Shown here: positions 1-8,441 of the stretch, in pieces | Layout: every line of letters begins with the position of its first letter | How positions within the stretch are numbered: position 1 is the first letter of the stretch | Assembly (NCBI GenBank): GCA_963743705.1 | Contig: CAVUQS010000021.1 | Span: 186,001-250,000 of the forward strand | Direction of reading: 5' to 3' | Source: PALSA-243 sp963743705 | GTDB lineage: Bacteria; Acidobacteriota; Terriglobia; Bryobacterales; Bryobacteraceae | DNA length: 64,000 nt | Notes under the pieces: generated by a model | What the model saw: only the letters and a program-made list of their open reading frames with translations | What the model was told of the DNA's origin: nothing | Databases searched by the model: none | Position numbers and translations under genes: made by a program

Positions 1-1728
1 GTGGCGTTGGGGATGGCGCACCATTGGCCGTGGGTTCAGTTTTTCCTCGCGATTCCAGTAATGATTTGCGGCGCGCCGTTCTTCACGGCGGCGTGGAGTG
101 GATTGCAGCATCGCAGCGCCAACATGAATACGCTGGTCGCGCTGGGTACAGGCACAGCGTTTCTCTATTCGGCGTTCGTGACTATCCGCGGCGGCCACGA
201 GGTGTATTTCGAAGCCGCGGCGGCGATCATCGTTCTGATTTTGACCGGCCGGATGCTCGAAGCGCAGGCGCGCGGCCGCGCTTCGGAAGCGATTCGCAAG
301 CTGATGGATTTGCAACCGCTCACCGCACGGGTGATGCGCGAGGGGGCGGAGATCGAGTTGCCGGTGGAGCAGGTGCACCCCGGCGATATCGTCGCAGTGC
401 GTCCGGGCGAACGCCTGGCAGTGGATGGCACGGTGACCGAAGGCGAATCGGCGGTGGATGAATCGATGCTCACGGGCGAGAGCATGCCGGTGGAGAAGAG
501 CGCGGGCGCGGCGGTGTTCGCGGGCACGATCAACCGCGCGGGCGCGTTCCGCTACGCGGCGACGCAGGCGGGGCGCGGTACGGTCTTGCAGCGCATGGTC
601 GAGTTGGTGAAGCAGGCGCAGGGATCGCGCGCGCCAGTGGCCAAACTGGCCGACGTCGTGAGCGCATGGTTCACGTTGGGCGTGCTGATCGCGGCGGCGA
701 TCACGCTCGCGGTGTGGGGGATGCGCGGTCCGTTCGGACAGGCGATGGAAAACGCCGTTGCCGTGCTGATCATCGCGTGCCCGTGCGCGCTCGGGCTGGC
801 GACGCCGGCCGCCATTATGGTGGCGACAGGGCGCGGGGCATCGCGTGGAATCTTGATCAAAGGCGGCGAGGCGCTGGAAGAGGCGCAAAGGATCGGAACG
901 GCGCTATTCGATAAGACGGGCACGCTCACGGAAGGCCGGCCGCGCGTGACGCGCATTACCGCGGCGCAGGGGTTCGATGAACGCGAATTGCTGCGCTTGG
1001 CGGCATCGGCGGAACGGCATTCGGAGCATCCTGTGGGCCGCGCGATCGTGGACGCGGCGCGTGCGCGGAGCATCACTCTTTCGGAACCGAGCGAATTCAC
1101 GGCGCTTCCCGGCCGCGGCGTGCGCGCGGTGGTGGATGGGCGCGTGGTGGAAGTGGGCCGCGAGGTGACGGTGGATGGCGCGGCGGCGGGCGCGATCGAA
1201 GTGGCGGATGCGATCAGGCCGGAAGCGGCCGAAGCGGTCCGGCGGCTGCGGGCCTTGGGACTCGACGTTTGGATGGTGACGGGCGACCGGCAGGACGTGG
1301 CCGAAGCTATCGCGCGCGAGGCCGGAATCGAGCACGTGATGGCCGAGATCCTTCCGGAGGGCAAGGTGAACGCGGTCAAGAAACTGCAGGCGGCGGGCAA
1401 GCGGGTGGCGATGATCGGCGACGGCATTAACGATGCGCCGGCGCTGGCGCAGGCGGATTTGGGAATCGCGATGGGCTCGGGAACGGATATCGCGATGGAG
1501 GCCGGCGACATTACGCTGATGCGCGGCGACCCGCGCGGCGTGGCGGAAGCGATTGAGCTTTCACAGCGCGCGATGCGGGTGATCCGGCAGAATTTGTTCT
1601 GGGCGTTCGCGTATAACGCTATCGGGATTCCGGTGGCGGCGCTGGGGCTGTTGTCGCCGATGGTCGCGGCGGCGGCGATGGCGCTATCGAGCGTGAGCGT
1701 AGTGATGAACAGCCTGCGGTTGCGCTAG
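1..1728 (+). CDS. copA: Copper-type P1B heavy-metal P-type ATPase, 5' partial
   Basis: Exports monovalent copper (or silver) across the inner membrane, driven by ATP. Seen: TGES actuator motif at residues 158-161 of the visible part, CPC transmembrane metal site at 260-262, the phosphorylated Asp in DKTGT at 304, the HP motif of the nucleotide domain (SEHP, 341-344) and GDGIND at 473-478. Two hydrophobic C-terminal segments follow. The frame is open to base 1, and the 575 residues lack the N-terminal metal-binding domain and first helices usual in a protein of about 750-800 residues. The GTG at base 1 is therefore probably internal and the gene starts outside the window. Its TAG stop overlaps the stop of the convergent gene within one CTAG. 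The CPC motif points to copper or silver; the choice between them is inference. Confidence 0.93.
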   Translation: MALGMAHHWPWVQFFLAIPVMICGAPFFTAAWSGLQHRSANMNTLVALGTGTAFLYSAFVTIRGGHEVYFEAAAAIIVLILTGRMLEAQARGRASEAIRKLMDLQPLTARVMREGAEIELPVEQVHPGDIVAVRPGERLAVDGTVTEGESAVDESMLTGESMPVEKSAGAAVFAGTINRAGAFRYAATQAGRGTVLQRMVELVKQAQGSRAPVAKLADVVSAWFTLGVLIAAAITLAVWGMRGPFGQAMENAVAVLIIACPCALGLATPAAIMVATGRGASRGILIKGGEALEEAQRIGTALFDKTGTLTEGRPRVTRITAAQGFDERELLRLAASAERHSEHPVGRAIVDAARARSITLSEPSEFTALPGRGVRAVVDGRVVEVGREVTVDGAAAGAIEVADAIRPEAAEAVRRLRALGLDVWMVTGDRQDVAEAIAREAGIEHVMAEILPEGKVNAVKKLQAAGKRVAMIGDGINDAPALAQADLGIAMGSGTDIAMEAGDITLMRGDPRGVAEAIELSQRAMRVIRQNLFWAFAYNAIGIPVAALGLLSPMVAAAAMALSSVSVVMNSLRLR

Positions 1729-2990
1729 GCAACCGGGCGCGCCAGCGGATAGGCGAGGCTTTGAAGCAGCCAGTCGCGATTCTTGCGCACGTCATCGGTG
1801 AGGCGGGCGCAGAGAGCGTCGCGCTGCTCGAACAGGCGATAACCTTCGGTGGGGCGAAGATATCCGCGGGCCTTCGGTTCCTCGGCAAATACGGCTTCCT
1901 CGCCGCGTTCTTGCACCATGGCCTGGTAGCGGGCGCGATTTTCCAGCAGCGCTTTGATGAGGAACGGCATCACGATGGAATAATCCGACTGCATGCTCTC
2001 GGTGGTTTGGAGGTAGAGGTCTTTATCGACCTTGCCCCAGGTCACGGCCTCCGCGGGCGGGCAGGAAGAGAGCGACCCATCGGTGACCGGCGCGGTGACA
2101 ATCTGGACGTCGAAATGATAGCCGCGGACGTTGGGCAGGCCAAGCACCTGACCGAGGGCGGGCTCGGGCTGAAGGTTGTAATTCTTGGGGACGCCGCCGC
2201 CGAGGATTAAAGTTCCCAGCGCCTGCACCGGGTTGTCGAATAATCCCCAGCGATGGTAGGCGCAGGCTTCGAAAACTTCGGCGTGAAGATCGAGATCGAA
2301 GCCGTATTCGGGCAGCAGGCCGGCCTGGCGCATGGCCCACAGCTTCATGGAATTCAGAAAGACGCTGCCATCGCCGGGCGCGCCGACGAATACGGGGATT
2401 GCGCGCTGCCAGCAGGTGGAGAGCAATCCGGTCTGCACGTCATTTTGCGCTTCCTGCGCGGCGTAGTATTTGCCGAGCAGATTACGCAGTTCGGTGCCGG
2501 TCATCTTGCGCTGGAATTCCGGGCGCGCAAGGACGGCGGTGAGGAAACGGTCTTGATCGAGCAGCACGCCTTCGTCGAAAGCCATGTCGGTGACGCGAAT
2601 GGTGCCTTCGTCGCGCAACGCGGCGTCATCGGTGAAGATGGGAACTTCGTGGATGGGCCCGGACTTATAGGCGTCGAGGCTGCGGTGACCGTCGTGATAG
2701 CAAACCGCGTCGGTGGTGCTGAGGTAAGCCACCCATCCGGTTTCAAGCAGCGGCAGCAGCCAGGTTTGGTGCTGTCCGGAGACGGTAACGGGGCCGGAAA
2801 TGGCGAGCGTGAGCGGGCAGCCCATGCCGATGGCGCGATCGAGAATCTGATAGATGCGGCGCAGGAACGCTCCGCCGAACGCGGGCAGGCAGTGCGTGAA
2901 AAGCTCGTCGAAGGTGGAACATTCGTCCACCCGCCGGACGCGAACGTACCGGCGGGCGGATTGGGACTTGGGAGGACTCTCGGAAGACAT
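1725..2990 (-). CDS. Deoxyhypusine synthase family protein (possible homospermidine synthase)
   Basis: A 421-residue member of the deoxyhypusine synthase fold. Seen: the GGGVPKN segment and the downstream EAVTWGK segment, which contains the lysine that forms the enzyme-imine intermediate with the spermidine-derived aminobutyl group in this family. Bacteria lack eIF5A, so the substrate is probably not a protein. Bacterial relatives are known or proposed to transfer the aminobutyl group to a small amine, making homospermidine or a related polyamine. The precise product is inference. The ATG at 2990 follows closely on the stop of the minus-strand hypothetical gene upstream, so the two may be co-transcribed. 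No other polyamine gene lies nearby. The 3' end meets copA tail to tail. Confidence 0.85.
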   Translation of the reverse strand: MSSESPPKSQSARRYVRVRRVDECSTFDELFTHCLPAFGGAFLRRIYQILDRAIGMGCPLTLAISGPVTVSGQHQTWLLPLLETGWVAYLSTTDAVCYHDGHRSLDAYKSGPIHEVPIFTDDAALRDEGTIRVTDMAFDEGVLLDQDRFLTAVLARPEFQRKMTGTELRNLLGKYYAAQEAQNDVQTGLLSTCWQRAIPVFVGAPGDGSVFLNSMKLWAMRQAGLLPEYGFDLDLHAEVFEACAYHRWGLFDNPVQALGTLILGGGVPKNYNLQPEPALGQVLGLPNVRGYHFDVQIVTAPVTDGSLSSCPPAEAVTWGKVDKDLYLQTTESMQSDYSIVMPFLIKALLENRARYQAMVQERGEEAVFAEEPKARGYLRPTEGYRLFEQRDALCARLTDDVRKNRDWLLQSLAYPLARPVA

Positions 2991-2999
2991 TCGGTCTGA

Positions 3000-3461
3000 T
3001 TACGGTTTGGCGGCCTTGGCGGCGTTTTCGCCGATCGTGTTCAACATGGCCTGGAAAGCGGCATAGGCTTCGGGACCGCGGGATTGCACGAACTTGATGT
3101 AGTCGTTACCAACCTTTTCGAGATTGGCCCATGCATGCGGGTTTTTCGTCATCTGGCGGAAGCTCTCGCAAACGCCGCGGATTTTCTCCCACGCGATCAA
3201 GCATTCGCCGCTCGATTGAAAGAAAAGTTCCTGGTTGAGGACGCCCGAGGCGACAAAAGAACAGGCCATATCCCAGTAGCTAATGACCATGCGCGCATAA
3301 GTGTTTTCCTGCGAGCCAAAAGGATACTTCGTCATCATTTCTTCGACGTTGGCGACTTTGTAATTTGCAACGAACCAGTCGCGCGCCTTGCGGAGGGTTT
3401 CGTCGCGGCGAAGTTCGTAGAGTTTGAGGATAAGATTTGCGTCGTCGTATGTTGCCTGCAT
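3000..3461 (-). CDS. Conserved acidobacterial hypothetical protein
   Basis: About 153 residues, helical and soluble, with no signal peptide or membrane segment. The N-terminus after the chosen start reads MQATYDDANLILKLYELRR, which I recognise as a recurrent start of a hypothetical family in Solibacter-like genomes; no function is known to me. An in-frame ATG at 3488 would add nine residues that look non-coding, so ATG 3461 is preferred. A TATAAT box ends seven bases before 3461, which would suit a leaderless or nearly leaderless transcript. Another TATAAT lies at 3545-3550. The gene is followed after nine bases by the deoxyhypusine-synthase-like gene and may be its operon partner. Confidence 0.7.
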   Translation of the reverse strand: MQATYDDANLILKLYELRRDETLRKARDWFVANYKVANVEEMMTKYPFGSQENTYARMVISYWDMACSFVASGVLNQELFFQSSGECLIAWEKIRGVCESFRQMTKNPHAWANLEKVGNDYIKFVQSRGPEAYAAFQAMLNTIGENAAKAAKP

Positions 3462-3467
3462 GAACAA

Positions 3468-3473
3468 AATTAT
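3468..3473 (-). promoter_or_regulatory. Candidate -10 box for a leaderless transcript
   Basis: A perfect TATAAT on the minus strand, separated by six bases from ATG 3461. If used, transcription would begin at or next to the start codon. No convincing -35 hexamer is visible 17 bases upstream. Confidence 0.3.
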
Positions 3474-3544
3474 AACTGGCGGCGCCATGAAATTAGCGCG
3501 CTGAGTGAATGTTGCGATTATGAATTTTGCGCGAATAGCAACGG

Positions 3545-3550
3545 ATTATA
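3545..3550 (-). promoter_or_regulatory. Candidate -10 box upstream of the hypothetical gene
   Basis: A perfect TATAAT in the 103-base gap between the M16 peptidase stop and the chosen start of the hypothetical gene, which otherwise holds no gene. The -35 region is weak. Confidence 0.25.
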
Positions 3551-3564
3551 CGCGGCCCGCGCTA

Positions 3565-4851
3565 CTAACACGCCAGGTCTTCGCGGCCAATCTTGAAGTT
3601 TTCGAGATTGCCGAGAACAGTGAGCGCGATTTGCTTGGGATCGAAGAAAGTTTGCGCGATCTGCTGCACGTGCGCGGCAGTCACGGATTCGATGCTTTCC
3701 ACGAGCTCATCGAGCGTGAAGAAGCGGCTGAAGTACATTTCCTGGCGCGCGAGGTTCGACATGCGGCTGGCGGTGGATTCGAGGCTCAGCATCAATGAAC
3801 CCTTCAGGTGATCCTTGGCGCGGCGGAGCTCTTCGGCGTTCACGGGCGTGTCCTTCAACTGGCGGAACTCGTTGAGGATCGATTGCACCACTTTACGCGC
3901 GGATTCGATGGACGTGCCGGCGTAGATGGAAAGGCAGCCGGTATCGCGATAAGGATTCAGTTCGGAAAAGACGGCGTACGCTAAGCCCTGGCGCTCGCGA
4001 ATGTTCTGGAACAGGCGCGAACTCATGCCGCCGCCCAGCAGCGTGTTGAGTACGTAGCAGGCGAAACGCTCTTCGTGCGGCAACGGATAGGAAGGGACGC
4101 CGAGGCAAAGGTGGACCTGCTCGAGAGCCTTTTTGTTGCGTAGCGCAATGCGCGCATGAGTGGCCGGAACGTGATCGGCTGCCAGCGGCTGACCTGGCGA
4201 GGCGCTCTCGAAGTGCTCGCTCACCAGCGAAACCATGCGCTCATGCGTCAGATTCCCCGCGGCCGTGATGACCATATTGGCGGGCGCGTACACCGAGGTG
4301 TAATAATCGCGGACCATGGCGTTGTCAAAGCGCTTGACGGTGTCGCGCGTGCCGAGGATGGGCTTGCCGAGCGGGTGATCTTTCCAGAAATTCGAAGAAA
4401 AGATTTCGTGCACCAGATAGTCGGGGCTATCGGCTTCCATCTTGATTTCTTCGAGAATGACGCCCTTTTCTTTCTCGATATCCTCTTCGCGGAACATGGG
4501 ATGCAACACGAGATCGGACAAAACGTCGAACGCGAGCGAAAGATGCTCGTCCAGAACTTTGGTGTTGAAGCAAACCAGTTCTTTGGCGGTGAACGCATCG
4601 AGATTACCGCCGATGGAATCGACGGAGCGCGCGATATCTTCAGCGGAACGGCGCGTGGTGCCCTTGAAGAGCATGTGCTCGATAAAATGCGAAATGCCGT
4701 TCTGATCGCCGGCTTCGCGGCGCGATCCGCTGCCGACCCAAATGCCCACCGAAACGGAACGAACGTGCGGCATGGCCTCCGTGATGACCCGCAGGCCATT
4801 AGTCAACGTCGTCATTTCGATGTCCCGAACGGGACTAATTGAAGTGGTCAT
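3565..4851 (-). CDS. M16 family zinc metallopeptidase (processing-peptidase-like)
   Basis: A 428-residue single-chain M16 peptidase related to the bacterial YmxG/mitochondrial processing peptidase beta group. Seen: the inverted zinc motif HFIEH at residues 55-59 (His55, catalytic Glu58, His59), with the distal Glu ligand expected in the EEIKME stretch about 75 residues later. The C-terminal half carries the usual M16 GGGMSSRLF segment. No signal peptide is visible, so a cytoplasmic role in peptide degradation or processing is likely. The open frame reaches a GTG at 4857, but ATG 4851 is preferred because AGGTG lies just upstream. It is divergent from rlmN and leads toward the hypothetical gene. 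Confidence 0.92.
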   Translation of the reverse strand: MTTSISPVRDIEMTTLTNGLRVITEAMPHVRSVSVGIWVGSGSRREAGDQNGISHFIEHMLFKGTTRRSAEDIARSVDSIGGNLDAFTAKELVCFNTKVLDEHLSLAFDVLSDLVLHPMFREEDIEKEKGVILEEIKMEADSPDYLVHEIFSSNFWKDHPLGKPILGTRDTVKRFDNAMVRDYYTSVYAPANMVITAAGNLTHERMVSLVSEHFESASPGQPLAADHVPATHARIALRNKKALEQVHLCLGVPSYPLPHEERFACYVLNTLLGGGMSSRLFQNIRERQGLAYAVFSELNPYRDTGCLSIYAGTSIESARKVVQSILNEFRQLKDTPVNAEELRRAKDHLKGSLMLSLESTASRMSNLARQEMYFSRFFTLDELVESIESVTAAHVQQIAQTFFDPKQIALTVLGNLENFKIGREDLAC

Positions 4852-4933
4852 TTTCACCTGAAGCGGAGAAGGCCTACATACCGTTGTAGCATTCCATAGC
4901 CACTCGCGTCATTGTGGATAAACTAAAGTTAGG

Positions 4934-5959
4934 ATGTCGCAGACAATCGTGGGCATGGACTTGGCGGATCTTCGCGAAGCTCTGGGCCCCGAACAACCCG
5001 CTTACCGTGCTCAGCAACTTTACGATGCGATTTACCGCCGCCAAGCCCCGGACTTAGTACGAATTACCACGCTTCCGGCGGCTGTGCGAAACGATCTATC
5101 CGCTCGGCATAGCATGGGATTACCGGCCGTCGAAAGGCTTTACGAGTCGGCAGATGGCACTAAACGCTATCTTTTGGGGCTGGAAGACGGGCGCACCGTG
5201 GAAACGGTGCTGATGCCGGAAGGCGAGCGCCACACGATTTGTATCTCAAGCCAGGTTGGCTGTCCCGTGGACTGTAAATTCTGTATGACCGCGCTCCTGG
5301 GACTGGAGCGCAGCCTGACGGCGGGCGAGATCGTGGGGCAGGTCTTATTGGTAGCGCGGGAGAACAAACTGCGGCACGATGGCGGCCGCCTAAACATCGT
5401 GATGATGGGCCAGGGCGAGCCGTTGCTGAACCTGCCGAACGTCGTCAAAGCGACGCGCATTCTGCTCGATCCTCAAGGCTTCAACTTATCGCCGCGGCGC
5501 ATCACGGTTTCGACTTCCGGCATTATTCCGCGCATCGCGGAATTGGGGCGCGAGCCGGTGCGGCCGAAACTGGCGATTTCGCTGAATGCTTCCACCGAGG
5601 AAACGCGTCAACAATTGATGCCGATCACGCGCAAGTATCACCTGAAAGATTTGATGGAAGCGTGCGCGGCCTATCCGCTGCGGCCCTGGGAAAAGCTGAC
5701 GTTCGAATACGTGCTGCTGCGCGGAGTAAACGATAGCGACGCAGACGCGCGGCGTGTGGTCAAACTGCTGGCAAATCTGAACTGCAAGGTGAACCTGATC
5801 GCGCTCAATCCGGGACCGGAAATTCCGTTTGAAACGCCGGATCCAGAGCGCGTGGCCAGTTTCCAAGCCATTGTGCGGCGCTCGATTCCCTGCTTTGTAC
5901 GCAAGCCGCGCGGGTTGGATATTTACGCGGCGTGCGGGCAGCTGAAACGCAGCAGCTAG
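4934..5959 (+). CDS. rlmN: 23S rRNA (adenine2503-C2)/tRNA methyltransferase RlmN
   Basis: Radical SAM methyltransferase that methylates C2 of A2503 in 23S rRNA and A37 of some tRNAs. Seen: the cluster motif CPVDCKFC (Cys110, Cys114, Cys117) and the two mechanistic cysteines at the expected offsets, Cys103 in ICISSQVGC and Cys334 in AACGQL near the C-terminus. The length of 341 residues is slightly short of the E. coli protein. The start ATG has only a weak AGG just before it. The gene is divergent from the M16 peptidase, with a 76-base gap between them, and its TAG stop shares a CTAG with the stop of the convergent glycosyltransferase. Identification is firm. Confidence 0.97.
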   Translation: MSQTIVGMDLADLREALGPEQPAYRAQQLYDAIYRRQAPDLVRITTLPAAVRNDLSARHSMGLPAVERLYESADGTKRYLLGLEDGRTVETVLMPEGERHTICISSQVGCPVDCKFCMTALLGLERSLTAGEIVGQVLLVARENKLRHDGGRLNIVMMGQGEPLLNLPNVVKATRILLDPQGFNLSPRRITVSTSGIIPRIAELGREPVRPKLAISLNASTEETRQQLMPITRKYHLKDLMEACAAYPLRPWEKLTFEYVLLRGVNDSDADARRVVKLLANLNCKVNLIALNPGPEIPFETPDPERVASFQAIVRRSIPCFVRKPRGLDIYAACGQLKRSS

Positions 5960-7611
5960 CGCGTCCTCCCCGGTGGAAAGTACCACAAGAAGATTCCCTT
6001 ACCGACGCGCTCGTCCGGCTTGATTCGGTCAGGCCATAACTGGGCTTCCGGGTGAGCGTATTCAAGGCCGAGGCGCGTGGTTTTCCAATACGTCAGGCTC
6101 ACCGCATTCCAACCGGGCGAGGGATACTGCGGATTGCCGGGCGTCACAGGTGGAAAGCCTTGAGAACGGAAATTGGCGATGGTGAATGGGGTAAACGCCA
6201 CTTCGCGCGCGCCGGCCTCCTGCAGCCGTGTGGCGAGGCGCTTCAGGTCCTGGCCCCAGTCAAGGTCGGAATCGACCAGGACGCGTTCGGGCTCGCCTCC
6301 GGCAAACGCGTTGAAGTAGGCAAGGTAATCGGGATGAGCCGCCAGGGACGTTCCGGCCATCCACGCGGCTAGCGCGACTACGCCCCATTTCGCTTTGGCA
6401 TCCGTCGCGCCCATTTCAAAGAGGCGCACGGCCGCCACAGCCGCCACGATCGAAAAGCCCACGTAGACCGGCAGAATGTGACGCACGCCGATATTGATGT
6501 GGCCGGACATGGCGAATGCCAGAATGCTAAGCGAGAATGCCAGGGGCAGCGCAAAAATAAAGCCGCCGCGTCGCGTGGCCTTCCAACAAATCACCGCGCC
6601 GATGGCGGTCAAGGCGAGAAACGGAAGCGGCGTCTTCACCGCGAGCACAACCGGATAGTAATACCACCAGCCATGGAGGCTGAGCATGCCGAGCAGGTAG
6701 GCAGGGTGGCCAACCCGATTGTGGTTTATCACCTGTTGAATACCGTCGAACAATTCCGGCGCAGGGACGCGCATGCCGAGGAAGGCGGAGTGGCCGAAAC
6801 TGAAGCGATACATGGCCCACACGATCAAGACTATGCACGCGATGGCGGCGCACAGCGGTTTCGCTTTTCCGGTGAGCGCGCCACCCGGAACGCCGCGCTT
6901 TTGCACGATCCAGACGAGACCAGCGGCGGCGAAGGCTACGGCAAGAAACGGCAGGGAGGAGAATTTGGAGACTACCGCCAGCGCTGTGCAAACACCGAAA
7001 ACGAGGCCGCTGCGGAGCGATGGCTTTTCCAGGCAGGCGATGCCGGAAAGGAAAGAAGCGCCCACGAAGGCAGTCAGGGCCATGTCTGTGGTCGCCAATC
7101 CGGCATGCGCCAGCACGGGCGGCAGTAGCGTGAAGAAGAAGACTGCAATTACGGCGTGCAGCGGGCCGAAATCCTTCCTGGCCCAGAAATAGACGACGAT
7201 CGCGGCGACCCAGAAGAACGGCAACACCCCCAGGCGCGCGAGCGCCAGGGTACGGTCATATTGGCCGGCGAGGAACAACTCCTTCGCGCCTTCCACGATC
7301 ATATTCCGGTCGCCCTGGCCTCTCACGCCCGTCAGGTATGGGCCCAACGCGACAGCTACTCGCGCTAACGGCGGATGCTGAGTTTCGAAGCGATATGCTC
7401 CTTTTTCCAACCACTCCATGCCGCAGGCGATGTGCGCGGGCTCATCGCTTGTATGACTGAAGACGGAATAGGTGGCTACGATGCGCGCGCTCGCAATCAG
7501 GATGAGGGCGGCGACGAACCACGCGCTGCGGCGCTCGACCCATTGGCGCCACGCGAATCCTGGGGGCGCGGTGGAAGCCAGCGGCAGTTCGCGCTTGCTC
7601 TTTTTCGCCAT
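5956..7611 (-). CDS. GT-C fold membrane glycosyltransferase (GT39/ArnT-like)
   Basis: A 551-residue polytopic protein with about ten to twelve hydrophobic segments. The first periplasmic loop holds the acidic motif SDEPAH followed by ETQHPPL, a pattern typical of family 39 and ArnT-like enzymes that move a sugar from a polyprenyl-phosphate donor to a protein or lipid on the outer face of the membrane. Donor and acceptor cannot be read from the sequence. It begins one base after the stop of the SDR gene (TGA-G-ATG), so it is the last gene of a minus-strand chain starting near 11 kb. It ends on a shared CTAG with rlmN. Confidence 0.82.
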   Translation of the reverse strand: MAKKSKRELPLASTAPPGFAWRQWVERRSAWFVAALILIASARIVATYSVFSHTSDEPAHIACGMEWLEKGAYRFETQHPPLARVAVALGPYLTGVRGQGDRNMIVEGAKELFLAGQYDRTLALARLGVLPFFWVAAIVVYFWARKDFGPLHAVIAVFFFTLLPPVLAHAGLATTDMALTAFVGASFLSGIACLEKPSLRSGLVFGVCTALAVVSKFSSLPFLAVAFAAAGLVWIVQKRGVPGGALTGKAKPLCAAIACIVLIVWAMYRFSFGHSAFLGMRVPAPELFDGIQQVINHNRVGHPAYLLGMLSLHGWWYYYPVVLAVKTPLPFLALTAIGAVICWKATRRGGFIFALPLAFSLSILAFAMSGHINIGVRHILPVYVGFSIVAAVAAVRLFEMGATDAKAKWGVVALAAWMAGTSLAAHPDYLAYFNAFAGGEPERVLVDSDLDWGQDLKRLATRLQEAGAREVAFTPFTIANFRSQGFPPVTPGNPQYPSPGWNAVSLTYWKTTRLGLEYAHPEAQLWPDRIKPDERVGKGIFLWYFPPGRTR

Positions 7612-7612
7612 C

Positions 7613-8440
7613 TCAGGTTCGTTGCGCGCGGCGCAAGGTGTAGGCTTCCGGCTTCATGTTCTCTTTTTCGATTTTCTTCCAATCGTCGGTGACGTAGAGA
7701 AGTTTGCCACTGATGTGGTTCGAGCGCTCGGACGCCAGAAACAGCGCCAGTTGGATTTGCTTTTCAGGCGCGATGCCGCCGGTGATGCGGGTGTGCTCGG
7801 CCTCTTCGATCTCTTTGGCTCCGGCCCGCTCCTCGCCGGCGTGCAGGATTTCATCGGTCATGGAGGTGTAGGCGCCGCCGGGCACGATCGAGTTTACCTG
7901 CACATTGTGGTCGCGCACTTCGGCGGCCAGGCACTCCGCGAAGCGGACTACGGCGGCTTGGGACGCAGCGTAGGCGGAGAAATTGGGGCGCGCGGCGGCA
8001 GCGCCATTGCCGGCGATCAAGATAATTTTCCCCGAACGTTTCTCGACCATGGGGGGCAACGCGGCGCGGCAGGCGTTTACGGCCCCGAAGAGATTGGTTT
8101 CGATGGCTTCGTTCCAGGCTTTGGGTTTGGAAGAGAGCAGCGGTCCGATGGGACCGAGGATGCCGGCGGCGGTGACCAGTACATCCAATCCGCCGAAGGC
8201 GCTGCGCACGCGATCGACCGCGGAACCCATTTGATCGCCCTGGCGGACATCGCCGCGGATTTTGAGCGCGACGCCGCCGGCCTGCTCGATTTCGAGCTTG
8301 GCAAGATCGAGCTCGGCTTCGCTGCGGGCCAGCAGACCCACCTTGGCGCCCGCTTGCGAAAATCCGATGGCAAGCCGCTTGCCGATGCCGCGGCCGGCTC
8401 CGGTGACCAGGACGGATTTACCGGCGAGTGAGATTGTCAC
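7613..8440 (-). CDS. Short-chain dehydrogenase/reductase fold protein with degenerate active site
   Basis: A 275-residue Rossmann-fold SDR. Seen: the cofactor motif TGAGRGIG, the structural AAG and Asn116 in ETNLFG. The catalytic Tyr157 is present in SAYAASQ, but the lysine four residues later is Gln161, and the serine expected 13 residues before the Tyr is Gly144. Classical SDR chemistry needs Ser, Tyr and Lys, so this copy may be non-catalytic or may use another mechanism (inference). GTG 8440 is preferred, one base after the upstream stop with an AGGTGG eight bases before it; an ATG at 8464 in the same frame would overlap the upstream gene. The gene is coupled to the GT-C glycosyltransferase downstream. 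Confidence 0.85.
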   Translation of the reverse strand: MTISLAGKSVLVTGAGRGIGKRLAIGFSQAGAKVGLLARSEAELDLAKLEIEQAGGVALKIRGDVRQGDQMGSAVDRVRSAFGGLDVLVTAAGILGPIGPLLSSKPKAWNEAIETNLFGAVNACRAALPPMVEKRSGKIILIAGNGAAAARPNFSAYAASQAAVVRFAECLAAEVRDHNVQVNSIVPGGAYTSMTDEILHAGEERAGAKEIEEAEHTRITGGIAPEKQIQLALFLASERSNHISGKLLYVTDDWKKIEKENMKPEAYTLRRAQRT

Positions 8441-8441
8441 G

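Noticed and set aside
165..1511. Long minus-strand open frames inside copA (and similar frames opposite most genes)
   Set aside because: They are codon-bias shadows of a GC-rich gene: no family motifs, Arg/Ala/Pro/Ser-rich composition and full overlap with a well-identified gene.
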